DNA of 15,862 nucleotides from JBQCHF01 sp051953655 (GCA_051953655.1 JBQCIO010000224.1:1-15862), one strand, 5' to 3'; numbered from the stretch's first letter, positions 1 through 7,898 are shown. Program-made: numbers and translations. Notes: generated from the letters alone by a model not told the origin.

Positions 1-1898
1 TTGTGGGGCGGACCGGGTCGGTCCTGGTCTGTATGCTCCGTGGCCGGCGCGGCTATTGGGCCGCCCAGCCGACCGGGCAGGCGCGACCGCACCGGGGCGA
101 GCAGCGAGGCCAGCTCCTCCACGCGCATGCGGGTGGCCAGGGCGAGGTAGCCGACGGCGAGCACCGCCCCGGCGACGACGAGGGTGACCAGGGCGGCACC
201 GACGCCGGTGCCGATCAGCCGCTCGAGCACGCCGACCACCACCACCGCCGCGAGACCGGCCAGCGACGCGGCGAGGGTGACCCGGACGACCAGGCGCAGC
301 GAGCGGCCGTCGTCGAGCACCGGCTCGCCGGCCAGCGCCTCGGCCCGGTCGGCGCTGAGCCGGCGGCGCAGCAGCACCAGCGACAGCACCCATCCGACGG
401 CGTAGGCGAGCCCGTAGACGACGCCGAGTCCGGTGGCGACCTCGGTGAGGGGCAGCACCGCGGCCGCGAGCAGCGACCCGGCCACGTTGACGACGTTGAT
501 GACGCAGGCCACGAGGAACGGGGTGCGGGTGTCGTCCTGCGCGTAGAAGCCACGCAGCAGGAGGTACTGCGCGCTGAACGGGACCAGCGCGAGCCCGAAC
601 CCGGCGAGGATCTCGCCGATGGCCCGGCCGGACCCGGCGCCCCCGGCGGCGCTGCCGTAGAGCACGGTGCCGATCTCCGGGCCGAGCACGAGGAAGGCCA
701 CGGCGGCCGGTACCACCACGACGGCGACCAGGCGCAGCCCCTGGGAGAGGTCGTCGCGCACCGCGCCCAGGCGCCCCTCGGTGAAGGCGGCGCTCATCCG
801 CGGCAGCATCGCGGTGACGACCGAGACGGTGACGACCGCGTGCGGGAGCTGGAAGACGAGGAAGGCGTTGGTGTAGGCGTTCAGCCCGACGCCGACGTGC
901 AGGCCGGCCTCGGCGGCCCGCTGGTCGACGCCGGTGAGGACCCGGCTGATGACGAGGTAGCCGAGCTGGTTCACCGCGACGAACGCGAGGGTCCACCCGG
1001 CCAGCCCGCCGGCCCGGCCCAGGCCCCATCCGCGCCAGTCGAACCGGGGGCGGTAGCGGTAGCCGGTCCGCCGCACGACCGGCACCAGCACCAGGGCCTG
1101 CGCGACCACCCCCAGCGTGGTGCCCACGCCGAGCAGCGTGATCTGCGCGGTGCTGATGCTGGCGGTGTCGGTGGTCCTGCCGAGGGCGATGAACACGCCG
1201 CACACCGCGATGACGACGATGTTGTTGAGCACCGGCGCCCACATCATCGGCCCGAAGCTGCCCCGGGCGTTGAGCACCTGGCCGAGCACGGTGTAGACGC
1301 CGTAGAAGAGGATCTGCGGCAGGCACCAGTAGGCGAAGAGGGTGGCCACCTCCAGCTCGCGGCCGCCCCAGGAGGAGCTGGCGTAGAGCCGGACCACCAC
1401 CGGTGCCGCCAGGGTGGCCACCACGGTGATCGCCGCCAGGCCGGTGAAGCAGACCGTGAGCAGCCGGTGCGCGTACTCCTCGCCGCCGTCCGAGCGCTCC
1501 TTCATCGCCCGCACCAGCTGCGGCACGAAGACGGTGTTGAGCACGCCGCCGGCCAGCAGGATGTAGATCGTGTTGGGGACCGTGTTGGCCACGGTGTAGG
1601 TGGAGCCGAGCAGCGCGGTGCCGATGGCGGCCACCAGCACGATGCTGCGGACGAACCCCAGCAGCCGGGACGCCACGGTGCCGGCGGCCATGAGCGTGCT
1701 CGAGCGCAGCAGGCGGGTGCCCTCGGGACCGGGTGCCGGCGCCGGGACCCCGGCTTCGTCTGCGGCCTCGCCCCCGGAGCTGGGCTCCTGGCTCGCGTCC
1801 GGCCCCGGGTCCCCGGCCGGGTCCGGCCCGGGCTGCCGCGGCGAGGTCACGGGGGAGTCCTCGGCGAGGTCGGTCGGGGTGCCGGTGCGCTCCTCCAC
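1..1898 (-). CDS. murJ: Lipid II flippase MurJ (MviN family), 3' end outside the window
   Basis: Integral membrane protein of the MOP flippase superfamily that moves the peptidoglycan precursor lipid II across the plasma membrane. 632 codons are visible and the frame is still open at base 1. Residues 1-60 are a Pro/Gly/Asp-rich cytoplasmic tail. The MurJ core begins near residue 62 with the family pattern SRLLGFVR (77-84; the arginines correspond in position to conserved charged residues of the flippase cavity), followed by NTVPNTIY (106-113) and then a long series of hydrophobic segments. The last hydrophobic stretch ends about 40 residues before the window edge. The end is a hydrophilic tail, so a C-terminal extension is possible but not visible. 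Start: GTG at 1898, with GAGAGG 9 nt upstream. An in-frame GTG at 1850 has a better-placed GAGGA 7 nt upstream and would shorten the tail by 16 residues. It lies 55 nt downstream of the DUF6049 gene on the same strand, the arrangement of Rv3909-mviN in M. tuberculosis (known). Confidence 0.95.
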   Translation of the reverse strand, partial: MEERTGTPTDLAEDSPVTSPRQPGPDPAGDPGPDASQEPSSGGEAADEAGVPAPAPGPEGTRLLRSSTLMAAGTVASRLLGFVRSIVLVAAIGTALLGSTYTVANTVPNTIYILLAGGVLNTVFVPQLVRAMKERSDGGEEYAHRLLTVCFTGLAAITVVATLAAPVVVRLYASSSWGGRELEVATLFAYWCLPQILFYGVYTVLGQVLNARGSFGPMMWAPVLNNIVVIAVCGVFIALGRTTDTASISTAQITLLGVGTTLGVVAQALVLVPVVRRTGYRYRPRFDWRGWGLGRAGGLAGWTLAFVAVNQLGYLVISRVLTGVDQRAAEAGLHVGVGLNAYTNAFLVFQLPHAVVTVSVVTAMLPRMSAAFTEGRLGAVRDDLSQGLRLVAVVVVPAAVAFLVLGPEIGTVLYGSAAGGAGSGRAIGEILAGFGLALVPFSAQYLLLRGFYAQDDTRTPFLVACVINVVNVAGSLLAAAVLPLTEVATGLGVVYGLAYAVGWVLSLVLLRRRLSADRAEALAGEPVLDDGRSLRLVVRVTLAASLAGLAAVVVVGVLERLIGTGVGAALVTLVVAGAVLAVGYLALATRMRVEELASLLAPVRSRLPGRLGGPIAAPATEHTDQDRPGPPH

Positions 1899-1953
1899 GC
1901 CTCACAGCCTCTCACCGCACGCGCCGGCGCAACCCTCCGCGGCGCAGCCCGGT

Positions 1954-4446
1954 TCAGCGCGGCTCGGGCAGCGGGGGCGACGCGCTCGTCCCGTCCGGTG
2001 CCGCCGCCCCGTCCGAGCCGGTCTTGCCCGAGCCGGTCGCGCCCGAGCCGGTCCGGTCGCTGCCGTTCCTGTCGCTGCCGTCCGGGACGTCGGAGCCGTG
2101 CGCCGGAGCGTCCGCCGGGGCGGCCCCCTCGGCAGCGGCCGCCCCGCCGGCTGCGGGCTCGTCGGACCGGCCGCGACGGCGCACCCGGCGGTAGATGTTG
2201 TGGCCGGCCCCGAGGAAGAGCAGGAGGGCGGCCCCGGCCGTGACGAGCACGCCGGCCAGGCCGTACTGCGCGATCCGGACGCGCACCGCCACCGGCTCGC
2301 CGAGCGGGTCGCCGGCCGGGGTCAGCAGGCGCGCGCTGACGTCGACGACGCCGTTGGCCCGGGCGGTGACCGGCACGAGCACCCGCGCCTTGCTGCCGGG
2401 GGCCACCTCCACCGGGTCCGGCGCCCGCACCGAGAGCCGCGGCGACGCCGAGGAGAAGACGACCTTCACGGTGACCGTCTGGTCGAGGTCGTTGACGACC
2501 GTGACCGGGATGTCCGCCGCACTGGACCCGAGGGTCGCGCTCGCGGGCAGGATGCGCACGGCCCCGATCCGGGCCGACAGGGCGGCGCGGGTCTGGTCCA
2601 GCAGCGCCCGCCCCCGGGCCAGGTCGGTGCGCAGCGAGGCGGAGACCATCCGCTCTCCCTGCACCTGGTAGCTCGTGCGGACCGGGGCGGGGTCCCGGAG
2701 CACCGCCGCCGCGCTCTGCCCCCGCGCCACCGTGGTCCCGACGGCGTCGACGTAGTCGGTCGGGAGCGGGCCGGCGGCACCGGTGGACGCCTCATCCGCA
2801 GGCGGGCCCGTGACCAGGGGCCCGTGGTCGGCGTCGGGCGGTGGCACCGCGAGCGCCTCGGACAGCGTGACCAGCTTCAGCCACGGGGCGGACGCGGTGA
2901 GCGCCAGCAGCCGGGCGGCCTGCTGCGGGTCGACCTGCCAGTCGTGCGGCGGCGCGATGACGACGGTCCGCTGCACGCCCGGGCTCTCCGCGGTGACCAT
3001 CTCGGTCTCGGCGAGGAAGCGCTGGCGGTCCAGCAGCTCGCTGCCGGGTCCCGAGGGGGTCGCCGAGGCCAGCCGGGTGAGCGTGTCGTCCCACAGGGCC
3101 ACCGGTTCCTGCGCGCCGGCCACGGTGAGGGTGGCCCGGCCGGTGGCGGTGCCGTCGCCGCGTGCGGGCAGGGCCCGCGCGTCGAGCAGCACGGCGCTGG
3201 ACCCGGCCGCCCGCAGGGCGCCGAGCTCGCCGGCGGTGGCGAACCCGCCGGGGGGAGCGGCCACCGCGGTGGTCACCGGGCGGCCCAGGACGTCGGTGGC
3301 GGTCGCCTGCCCGCGCTCGGCCGCGGCCGGGAGCACGGAGGTCTGCCCGGCCGCCAGCAGCGCGCGGACGTCGGGGTCGGCGAAGGGCAGCGCGACGACG
3401 TCGGCGGTGCCGGTGGCCGCCACCAGGTCCGAGAGGAAGGCGCGGGCCGCGGTGCCGCCGGTGCCCTCCTCGGGTGCCTTCTGCTCCGCCGCCCCACCCG
3501 AGCCGGTCCCATCCGAGCCGGTCCCATCCGTGCCGCCCGAGCCGGTCCCACCCGCGCCAGCCCCGGCCGCCACCCGGTAGCCCTGGCTCATGGCGCGGGC
3601 GTCGTCGAGCAGCATCGGGTCGACGAGCCAGGTGACCGGCCGTCCGGTCGCCGCCTGCACGAGCCCCTCCAGACGACCGCCCGGCGCGAGGGAGGTCGCC
3701 AGCTCGTCGTCGGCGAAGACCCCGTCGACGCGCCGGTGCGGCACGTCGGCGAGCGGCCACACCCAGGCCAGCTGCGTGGGCACCGCCTCGAGCGGGTCGG
3801 GTGCCCAGGGCAGGAAGGTGCGGGTGACGCCGAGGCGGCGCAGGTAGCCGCCCTCCTGCCCGCCCGCCCGCACCCCCCGGGCCTCCACGGTGAGCGGGAA
3901 GACCCCGAGGCTGCCGAGCCGCAGGTCGTCCAGGGCCGCGGTGAGCGTGAACGGCGCGCTCGCCCCGGGCACCAGGTCGCCGACGTCGGCGGAGGCGCCC
4001 GGCGCGGCGATCGGGCTGCCGTCGCGGACCGACTGGCCGGCCGCGAGCGCGGCGAGGTCGCCGCGGCTGACCACCTTGACCCGGCTCAGCCGCAGCCGGA
4101 CCGACACGCCCTTCACGGTGGCGTTGCCGGCGTTCACCAGGTGCCCGGTGACCGTGAGCTGGCCCTTGGGGCGGGGGACGGCCGGGGTGAGGCCGTCGAG
4201 CACCACCTGCAGCGGGAGGTCGGCCTGGCTGCCGACCGCCTGTGCGCCTGTTCCTCCGGCGACTGTCCCTGTTCCTGTGCCTCCGGCGACGTCGGCGGCT
4301 GCGCCGGGCGAGACGAGCAGCGCCGGCACGAGCGCGCCGAGCACCACGAGGAGGCCGAGCAGCGCACGGAGCGTGTGCGGCCGGCCGGCGGGCCCGCGGG
4401 CCGTCGGCGGTCGGGCCGCGAGCGTGGTGGGGTGCGCGAAGGTCAC
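1954..4446 (-). CDS. DUF6049 family exported membrane-anchored protein (Rv3909-like) of the murJ operon
   Basis: An 830-residue protein of unknown biochemical function. An N-terminal signal or anchor segment (about 27-51: ALLGLLVVLGALVPALLV then SPGAAA) is followed by an Ig-like beta-rich region (about 78-190), a central region (about 220-530), a second Ig-like region (about 640-727, with IPVTVVNDLDQTVTVKVVF), one transmembrane helix (about 729-747), a basic stop-transfer segment (YRRVRRRGR) and a disordered cytoplasmic tail. The bulk should therefore lie outside the membrane. The central region carries VTWLVDPMLLDD (271-282), ALPFADPDVRAL (352-363) and APPGGFATAGEL (397-408); this spacing recalls deacetylase or glycosidase barrels, but that is only inference. 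Two Gly/Ser-rich inserts (about 295-319 and 784-813) are low-complexity. The start is the GTG at 4446, which overlaps the upstream Nudix stop (GTGA), implying translational coupling; the frame stays open further upstream but only as a shadow of the Nudix gene. The position between a Nudix gene and murJ matches Rv3909 (known synteny). Confidence 0.85.
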   Translation of the reverse strand: MTFAHPTTLAARPPTARGPAGRPHTLRALLGLLVVLGALVPALLVSPGAAADVAGGTGTGTVAGGTGAQAVGSQADLPLQVVLDGLTPAVPRPKGQLTVTGHLVNAGNATVKGVSVRLRLSRVKVVSRGDLAALAAGQSVRDGSPIAAPGASADVGDLVPGASAPFTLTAALDDLRLGSLGVFPLTVEARGVRAGGQEGGYLRRLGVTRTFLPWAPDPLEAVPTQLAWVWPLADVPHRRVDGVFADDELATSLAPGGRLEGLVQAATGRPVTWLVDPMLLDDARAMSQGYRVAAGAGAGGTGSGGTDGTGSDGTGSGGAAEQKAPEEGTGGTAARAFLSDLVAATGTADVVALPFADPDVRALLAAGQTSVLPAAAERGQATATDVLGRPVTTAVAAPPGGFATAGELGALRAAGSSAVLLDARALPARGDGTATGRATLTVAGAQEPVALWDDTLTRLASATPSGPGSELLDRQRFLAETEMVTAESPGVQRTVVIAPPHDWQVDPQQAARLLALTASAPWLKLVTLSEALAVPPPDADHGPLVTGPPADEASTGAAGPLPTDYVDAVGTTVARGQSAAAVLRDPAPVRTSYQVQGERMVSASLRTDLARGRALLDQTRAALSARIGAVRILPASATLGSSAADIPVTVVNDLDQTVTVKVVFSSASPRLSVRAPDPVEVAPGSKARVLVPVTARANGVVDVSARLLTPAGDPLGEPVAVRVRIAQYGLAGVLVTAGAALLLFLGAGHNIYRRVRRRGRSDEPAAGGAAAAEGAAPADAPAHGSDVPDGSDRNGSDRTGSGATGSGKTGSDGAAAPDGTSASPPLPEPR

Positions 4447-4931
4447 GCGCTGTCCGCGAGGAGCGCGGCGGCGGTGTCGATGAGCCGCCGCTCGCCGGCG
4501 TAGGCCAGCCGGGCGCGCACCTCCGGCAGCGGCACCCAGGCCACCGCGGCCACCTCGACGTCGGCGTCGGACAGCTCGCCGCCGGTGGCGGTGAGGAGGT
4601 AGTGGTGCACGGTCTTGTGCACGCGCCGGTCCTCGGCCACGAACCAGAAGTCGATGGTGCCCAGGGGGGCGACGACCTGCCCGCTGATCCCGGTCTCCTC
4701 GCGGACCTCGCGGACCGCGGCCATCTCGGCGGTCTCGCCGGCCTCGACGTGCCCCTTGGGCAGCGACCACAGCATCCGGCCCCGCCGGTCCACCCGGCCG
4801 ATGAGCGCCGCCCGGGGGGTGGGCGCGGTCAGGTCCACGACGAGCCCGCCGGCGCTGGTCTCCTCCACCCGCGTCAGCCACCGGCGCCGGGGCCGGCGCC
4901 CTGGCGTGGGCGCAGGCGTGGGGCGGGTCAC
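4443..4931 (-). CDS. Nudix hydrolase (MutT4-like by position)
   Basis: A 162-residue Nudix-fold pyrophosphohydrolase. The complete Nudix box runs from Gly60 to Ile82 and fits GX5EX7REUXEEXGU, seen as GHVEAGE (60-66) and REVREETGI (74-82); these glutamates bind the catalytic metal. The preceding LWSLPKG is typical of the family. Residues 1-20 are a Pro/Arg-rich extension. Substrate cannot be read from the sequence. In M. tuberculosis the gene at this position, between pcnA and Rv3909, is mutT4, and the divergent orientation to the CCA enzyme is the same here. No Shine-Dalgarno is visible before the GTG. Instead TACGAT, a good actinobacterial -10 (TAnnnT), ends 6 nt before it, so the mRNA is probably leaderless. 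It heads the Nudix-DUF6049-murJ operon. Confidence 0.92.
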   Translation of the reverse strand: MTRPTPAPTPGRRPRRRWLTRVEETSAGGLVVDLTAPTPRAALIGRVDRRGRMLWSLPKGHVEAGETAEMAAVREVREETGISGQVVAPLGTIDFWFVAEDRRVHKTVHHYLLTATGGELSDADVEVAAVAWVPLPEVRARLAYAGERRLIDTAAALLADSA

Positions 4932-4937
4932 CTGGCG

Positions 4938-4943
4938 ATCGTA
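4938..4943 (-). promoter_or_regulatory. Putative leaderless -10 element of the Nudix-DUF6049-murJ operon
   Basis: On the minus strand TACGAT is followed by six bases and the GTG start at 4931, which puts the expected transcription start at the start codon itself. No convincing -35 box is seen 17-18 nt upstream. The inference rests on spacing and the absence of a Shine-Dalgarno. Confidence 0.5.
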
Positions 4944-5014
4944 ACCACGGCCCGCGCGGCGACGGGGCTGCCGGGCGGGGGGTCGTCGCGTCGGGGAGGC
5001 CCCCTGTCGAGCCG

Positions 5015-5053
5015 GCTCCGCGACCCCGCTCCGCGACCCCGCTCCGCGACCCG
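5015..5053. repeat. Three tandem copies of a 13-bp unit between the Nudix and CCA genes
   Basis: The unit GCTCCGCGACCCC occurs at 5015-5027 and 5028-5040 exactly, and at 5041-5053 with the last base changed to G. The array lies in the short divergent gap (4932-5089), directly upstream of a small inverted repeat (GGGCGC, 4-nt loop, GCGCCC at 5058-5073) and the -10 of the CCA gene. It could be a slippage product or a protein-binding array; nothing in the sequence decides. Confidence 0.85.
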
Positions 5054-5075
5054 GGGCGGGCGCTGCGGCGCCCCG

Positions 5076-5092
5076 TAGGCTTGGCTCCCGTG
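5076..5092 (+). promoter_or_regulatory. Putative leaderless promoter of the CCA enzyme gene
   Basis: TAGGCT (5076-5081) is followed by 8 nt and then GTG (5090), with no Shine-Dalgarno between. The extended motif CCCGTAGGCT recurs with the same 8-nt spacing before the GT87 gene. No TTG-type -35 box is present; the position is occupied by a GC-rich inverted repeat. Confidence 0.55.
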
Positions 5093-6568
5093 CCCACGAC
5101 GCCGGAGACCTCCCCGACGGCGGCCCAGTCGCCCTCCCAGCCGCCTGCGCCGTCGGCCCTGCCGACGTTCGACGTCTCGCCGGTGGCCGACGACCTCGCG
5201 CGGCGGTTCGCGGCGGCCGGGCACGCGCTGGCGCTGGTGGGCGGCTCCGTGCGCGACGCGGTGCTGGGGCGGCTCGGCCAGGACCTGGACTTCACCACCG
5301 ACGCCCGGCCCGATCAGGTGCTCGCTCTGGTGGCCCCCTGGGCCGACGCGCACTGGGAGACCGGCATCGCCTTCGGGACGGTGGCCGGGCGCAAGGCGGG
5401 CTGCACCGTCGAGGTGACCACCTACCGCGCCGAGGCGTACGAGCGCGACTCGCGCAAGCCGGCGGTCACGTTCGGCGACTCGCTGGAGGAGGACCTTCTC
5501 CGGCGGGACTTCACGGTCAACGCGATGGCCGTGGCCCTGCCGCAGCGCGAGTTCGTCGACCCGCACGGCGGCCTGCGCGACCTCGCGGCCAAGGTGCTGC
5601 GCACGCCGGGGACCCCGGAGGACTCCTTCTCCGACGACCCGCTGCGGATGATGCGCGCGGCCCGGTTCGCCGCCCAGCTCGGCTTCGAGGTGGCCCCCGA
5701 GGTGGTGGCCGCGATGACCGCGATGGCCGAGCGGATCACCATCGTCTCCGCCGAACGGGTGCGCGACGAGCTGGCCAAGCTGCTGCTGTCCCCGGACCCG
5801 GTGCGCGGCCTGCGCCTTCTCGTCGACACCGGCCTGGCCGACCACGTCCTCCCGGAGCTGCCCAAGCTCAAGCTGGAGATCGACGAGCACCACCGCCACA
5901 AGGACGTCTACGAGCACACCCTCACCGTGCTCGAGCAGGCGGTCGCCCTGGAGACGGCCCTGCCTGATGGCGGCCCGGACCTCACGCTGCGGCTGGCCGC
6001 GCTGCTGCACGACGTCGGCAAGCCCAAGACCCGCCGCTTCCAGCCCGGCGGCGGCGTGTCCTTCCACAACCACGAGGTGGTCGGGGCGCGGATCACCGAG
6101 GCCCGGCTGCGCGAGCTGCGCTTCCCCAAGGACCTGGTGGCCGACGTCGCCCGGCTGGTCGAGCTGCACCTGCGCTTCCACGGCTACGGCACCGGCGAGT
6201 GGACCGACTCGGCGGTGCGCCGCTACGTGCGCGACGCCGGCGACCTGCTGCCGCGGCTGCACGCCCTGACCCGCTCGGACTGCACCACCCGCAACCGCCG
6301 CAAGGCGGCGGCGCTCTCGGCCGCCTACGACCACCTCGAGGAGCGCATCGCGCGCCTGGCCGAGGAGGAGGAGCTGGCCTCGCTGCGGCCGGCGCTGGAC
6401 GGCAACGAGATCATGACGCTGCTCGGCCTGCGGCCGGGTCCGGTGGTGGGGCGCGCCTACAAGCACCTCATGGAGCTGCGGATGGACCGCGGCCCGATGA
6501 CGGCCGAGGAGGCCGAGACGGCGCTGCGCGAGTGGTGGGCGCAGCAGCCGGAGGCCGCGGAGGGCTGA
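5090..6568 (+). CDS. cca: CCA tRNA nucleotidyltransferase, actinobacterial type with HD domain
   Basis: A 492-residue class II nucleotidyltransferase that adds or repairs the 3' CCA end of tRNAs; the orthologue in M. tuberculosis is called pcnA. After a Pro/Ser-rich leader (1-25) come GGSVRD (51-56), the metal-binding DLD (65-67) and RRDFTVNA (138-145) of the catalytic head, then the tRNA-binding neck with RMMRAARFAAQLGF. An HD phosphohydrolase-type domain follows, with EHHRHKDVYEHT (about 266-277), LLHDVGKP (305-312) and further conserved histidines up to about residue 370. Length and domain order fit the actinobacterial subfamily. The start chosen is GTG 5090, 8 nt after TAGGCT, with no ribosome-binding site. 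A TTG three codons upstream (5081) is in frame but overlaps the -10 element. The gene is divergent from the Nudix operon and converges on the MFS gene with only 6 bp between stop codons. Confidence 0.95.
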   Translation: MPTTPETSPTAAQSPSQPPAPSALPTFDVSPVADDLARRFAAAGHALALVGGSVRDAVLGRLGQDLDFTTDARPDQVLALVAPWADAHWETGIAFGTVAGRKAGCTVEVTTYRAEAYERDSRKPAVTFGDSLEEDLLRRDFTVNAMAVALPQREFVDPHGGLRDLAAKVLRTPGTPEDSFSDDPLRMMRAARFAAQLGFEVAPEVVAAMTAMAERITIVSAERVRDELAKLLLSPDPVRGLRLLVDTGLADHVLPELPKLKLEIDEHHRHKDVYEHTLTVLEQAVALETALPDGGPDLTLRLAALLHDVGKPKTRRFQPGGGVSFHNHEVVGARITEARLRELRFPKDLVADVARLVELHLRFHGYGTGEWTDSAVRRYVRDAGDLLPRLHALTRSDCTTRNRRKAAALSAAYDHLEERIARLAEEEELASLRPALDGNEIMTLLGLRPGPVVGRAYKHLMELRMDRGPMTAEEAETALREWWAQQPEAAEG

Positions 6569-6578
6569 GGGCCCTCAG
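6565..6578. repeat. 14-bp perfect palindrome holding both convergent stop codons
   Basis: CTGAGGGCCCTCAG contains the TGA of the CCA gene and, on the other strand, the TGA of the MFS gene. As RNA it could form only a 5-bp stem with a GGCC loop, too weak to be called a terminator, so transcripts of the two genes probably overlap. Confidence 0.6.
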
Positions 6579-7861
6579 GCCCCGACGCGCACCCGCCGGC
6601 TCGCGCGGGAGTAGACCGCCGCGGTGCCCAAGTAGACCACCGCGACCACGCCGTAGACCAGCCGCGACGCCCCGCTGGAGGGCAGCAGCAGCGCGGCGAA
6701 CGCGGCGGCGCCGACGAAGGAGATGTTGAACAGCACGTCGTAGAAGGAGAAGACCCGGCCGCGGTAGGCGTCGGCGACGCTCTCCTGCACGATCGTGTCC
6801 ACGCAGATCTTCGAGCCCTGCGCGGCGACGCCGATGACGAAGGCCCCGGCGACGACCAGCACCTCGTTCAGCGCGGCGAGGTAGACGAGCTCGACGACGC
6901 CGGCGCCGGCGAAGCAGATCACGATCCACGGCGCGGTCCGCAGCCGGCGGGTGGCCGGCGGGGTCACCAAGGCGGCCACGAAGAAGCCGACGCCGGACGC
7001 GGCGAACACCAGCGCGAGCCCGGCGAGGCCGGCGTCGACGTCGGCGGGGTCGTTGAAGTGGTTCCGGTAGAGCAGGATCGCGGCGATGGTCGAGATGCCG
7101 TAGGCGAACCGGTGCGCGGTGATGGCGGCCAGCGCGTGCGCCGCGGACCTGCGGTGCCAGACGTGGCGCGCGCCGTCGGTCAGCCCGCTCGCCACGTGCC
7201 GCAGCGCCTCGCGGGTGTCCTGGCGGGGTCCGTCGAGGTCGGGCCCGAGCAGGTCGCGGTCCATGGTGGCCGCCACCGCCGACGCGACCAGGTAGAGCGC
7301 GGCGGCCACCAGGGCCAGCCGGGCGTCGCCGCCGTCGCCCGCGCCGAGCAGCCGCTTGAGCCCGTAGCCCACCCCGCCGCCGACCAGCGCGCTGATCGTG
7401 CCGCTCGTGGTGGACACCGAGTTGGCCATCACCAGCTCGTCCCGCGGCACCACGTGCGGCAGCGCCGCCGACAGGCCGGCGAGGAAGAACCGGTTCACCG
7501 ACAGGCAGGCGAGCACGACGACGTAGAGCCAGGCCCCGACCTGTCCGACGCCGACCATCGCCGCCACCACGACGACCAGCGCGGTGCGCACCGCGTTGGC
7601 CCAGACCAGCACCTGACGGCGTTGCCAGCGGTCGAGCAGCACCCCGGCCCACGGGCCGACCAGCGAGTAGGGCAGCAGGGTGACCGCGAACGCGCCGGCC
7701 ACCCCCGCCGCCGAGGTCTGGCGCTCGGGCGAGAAGAAGAACAGCGAGGCCAGCGCCACCTGGAAGGCGCCGTCGGAGAACTGCGAGGTGAGCCGGGTGG
7801 CGTAGAGCCGCCGGAAGTCGCGACCGCGCACGACGACGCGCAGGTCGCTGACGAATCCCAC
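6575..7861 (-). CDS. Major facilitator superfamily transporter
   Basis: A 428-residue polytopic membrane protein with about 12 hydrophobic segments. The MFS motif A is seen between helices 2 and 3 as GPWAGVLLDRWQRR (69-82). A long polar central loop (about 200-245) separates the two halves, and the repeat of the motif in the second half is degenerate (PATRRLRTAPW). It resembles efflux-type MFS members, but the substrate cannot be predicted. The start is GTG 7861; the -10-like TAGCCT ends 6 nt upstream and there is no Shine-Dalgarno, so a leaderless mRNA is likely. It follows ino1 on the same strand after a 270-bp structured gap, so it is probably transcribed separately. As I recall, an MFS gene also lies between the CCA enzyme and ino1 in Streptomyces, which would make this conserved context rather than an insertion. 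Confidence 0.88.
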   Translation of the reverse strand: MGFVSDLRVVVRGRDFRRLYATRLTSQFSDGAFQVALASLFFFSPERQTSAAGVAGAFAVTLLPYSLVGPWAGVLLDRWQRRQVLVWANAVRTALVVVVAAMVGVGQVGAWLYVVVLACLSVNRFFLAGLSAALPHVVPRDELVMANSVSTTSGTISALVGGGVGYGLKRLLGAGDGGDARLALVAAALYLVASAVAATMDRDLLGPDLDGPRQDTREALRHVASGLTDGARHVWHRRSAAHALAAITAHRFAYGISTIAAILLYRNHFNDPADVDAGLAGLALVFAASGVGFFVAALVTPPATRRLRTAPWIVICFAGAGVVELVYLAALNEVLVVAGAFVIGVAAQGSKICVDTIVQESVADAYRGRVFSFYDVLFNISFVGAAAFAALLLPSSGASRLVYGVVAVVYLGTAAVYSRASRRVRVGA

Positions 7862-7867
7862 CCGGCC

Positions 7868-7873
7868 AGGCTA
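7868..7873 (-). promoter_or_regulatory. Putative leaderless -10 element of the MFS gene
   Basis: On the minus strand CCCGTAGCCT is followed by GGCCGG and the GTG start at 7861. It shares CCCGTAG(G/C)CT with the promoters proposed for the CCA and GT87 genes. No -35 box is evident. Confidence 0.5.
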
Positions 7874-7898
7874 CGGGCCGTGCGGACGGCCCCCGTCA

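Noticed and set aside
3..2243. Open frame of 746 codons on the plus strand
   Set aside because: Antisense to murJ and the end of DUF6049; its composition is dominated by Arg, Gly, His, Asp and Glu with no domain, as expected for a GC-rich shadow frame.
1600..4503. Open frame of 967 codons on the plus strand
   Set aside because: Antisense to the DUF6049 gene, low complexity, no recognisable motif.
5015..5053. CRISPR-like array
   Set aside because: The 13-bp units are directly adjacent, with no spacers and no cas genes nearby.
5081..5089. TTG at 5081 as start of the CCA gene
   Set aside because: It overlaps the last base of the -10 element and has no ribosome site; GTG 5090 fits leaderless spacing.
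4447..5298. Upstream extension of the DUF6049 frame
   Set aside because: Overlaps the Nudix gene and the 5' part of the CCA gene in another frame; the signal sequence begins after GTG 4446.
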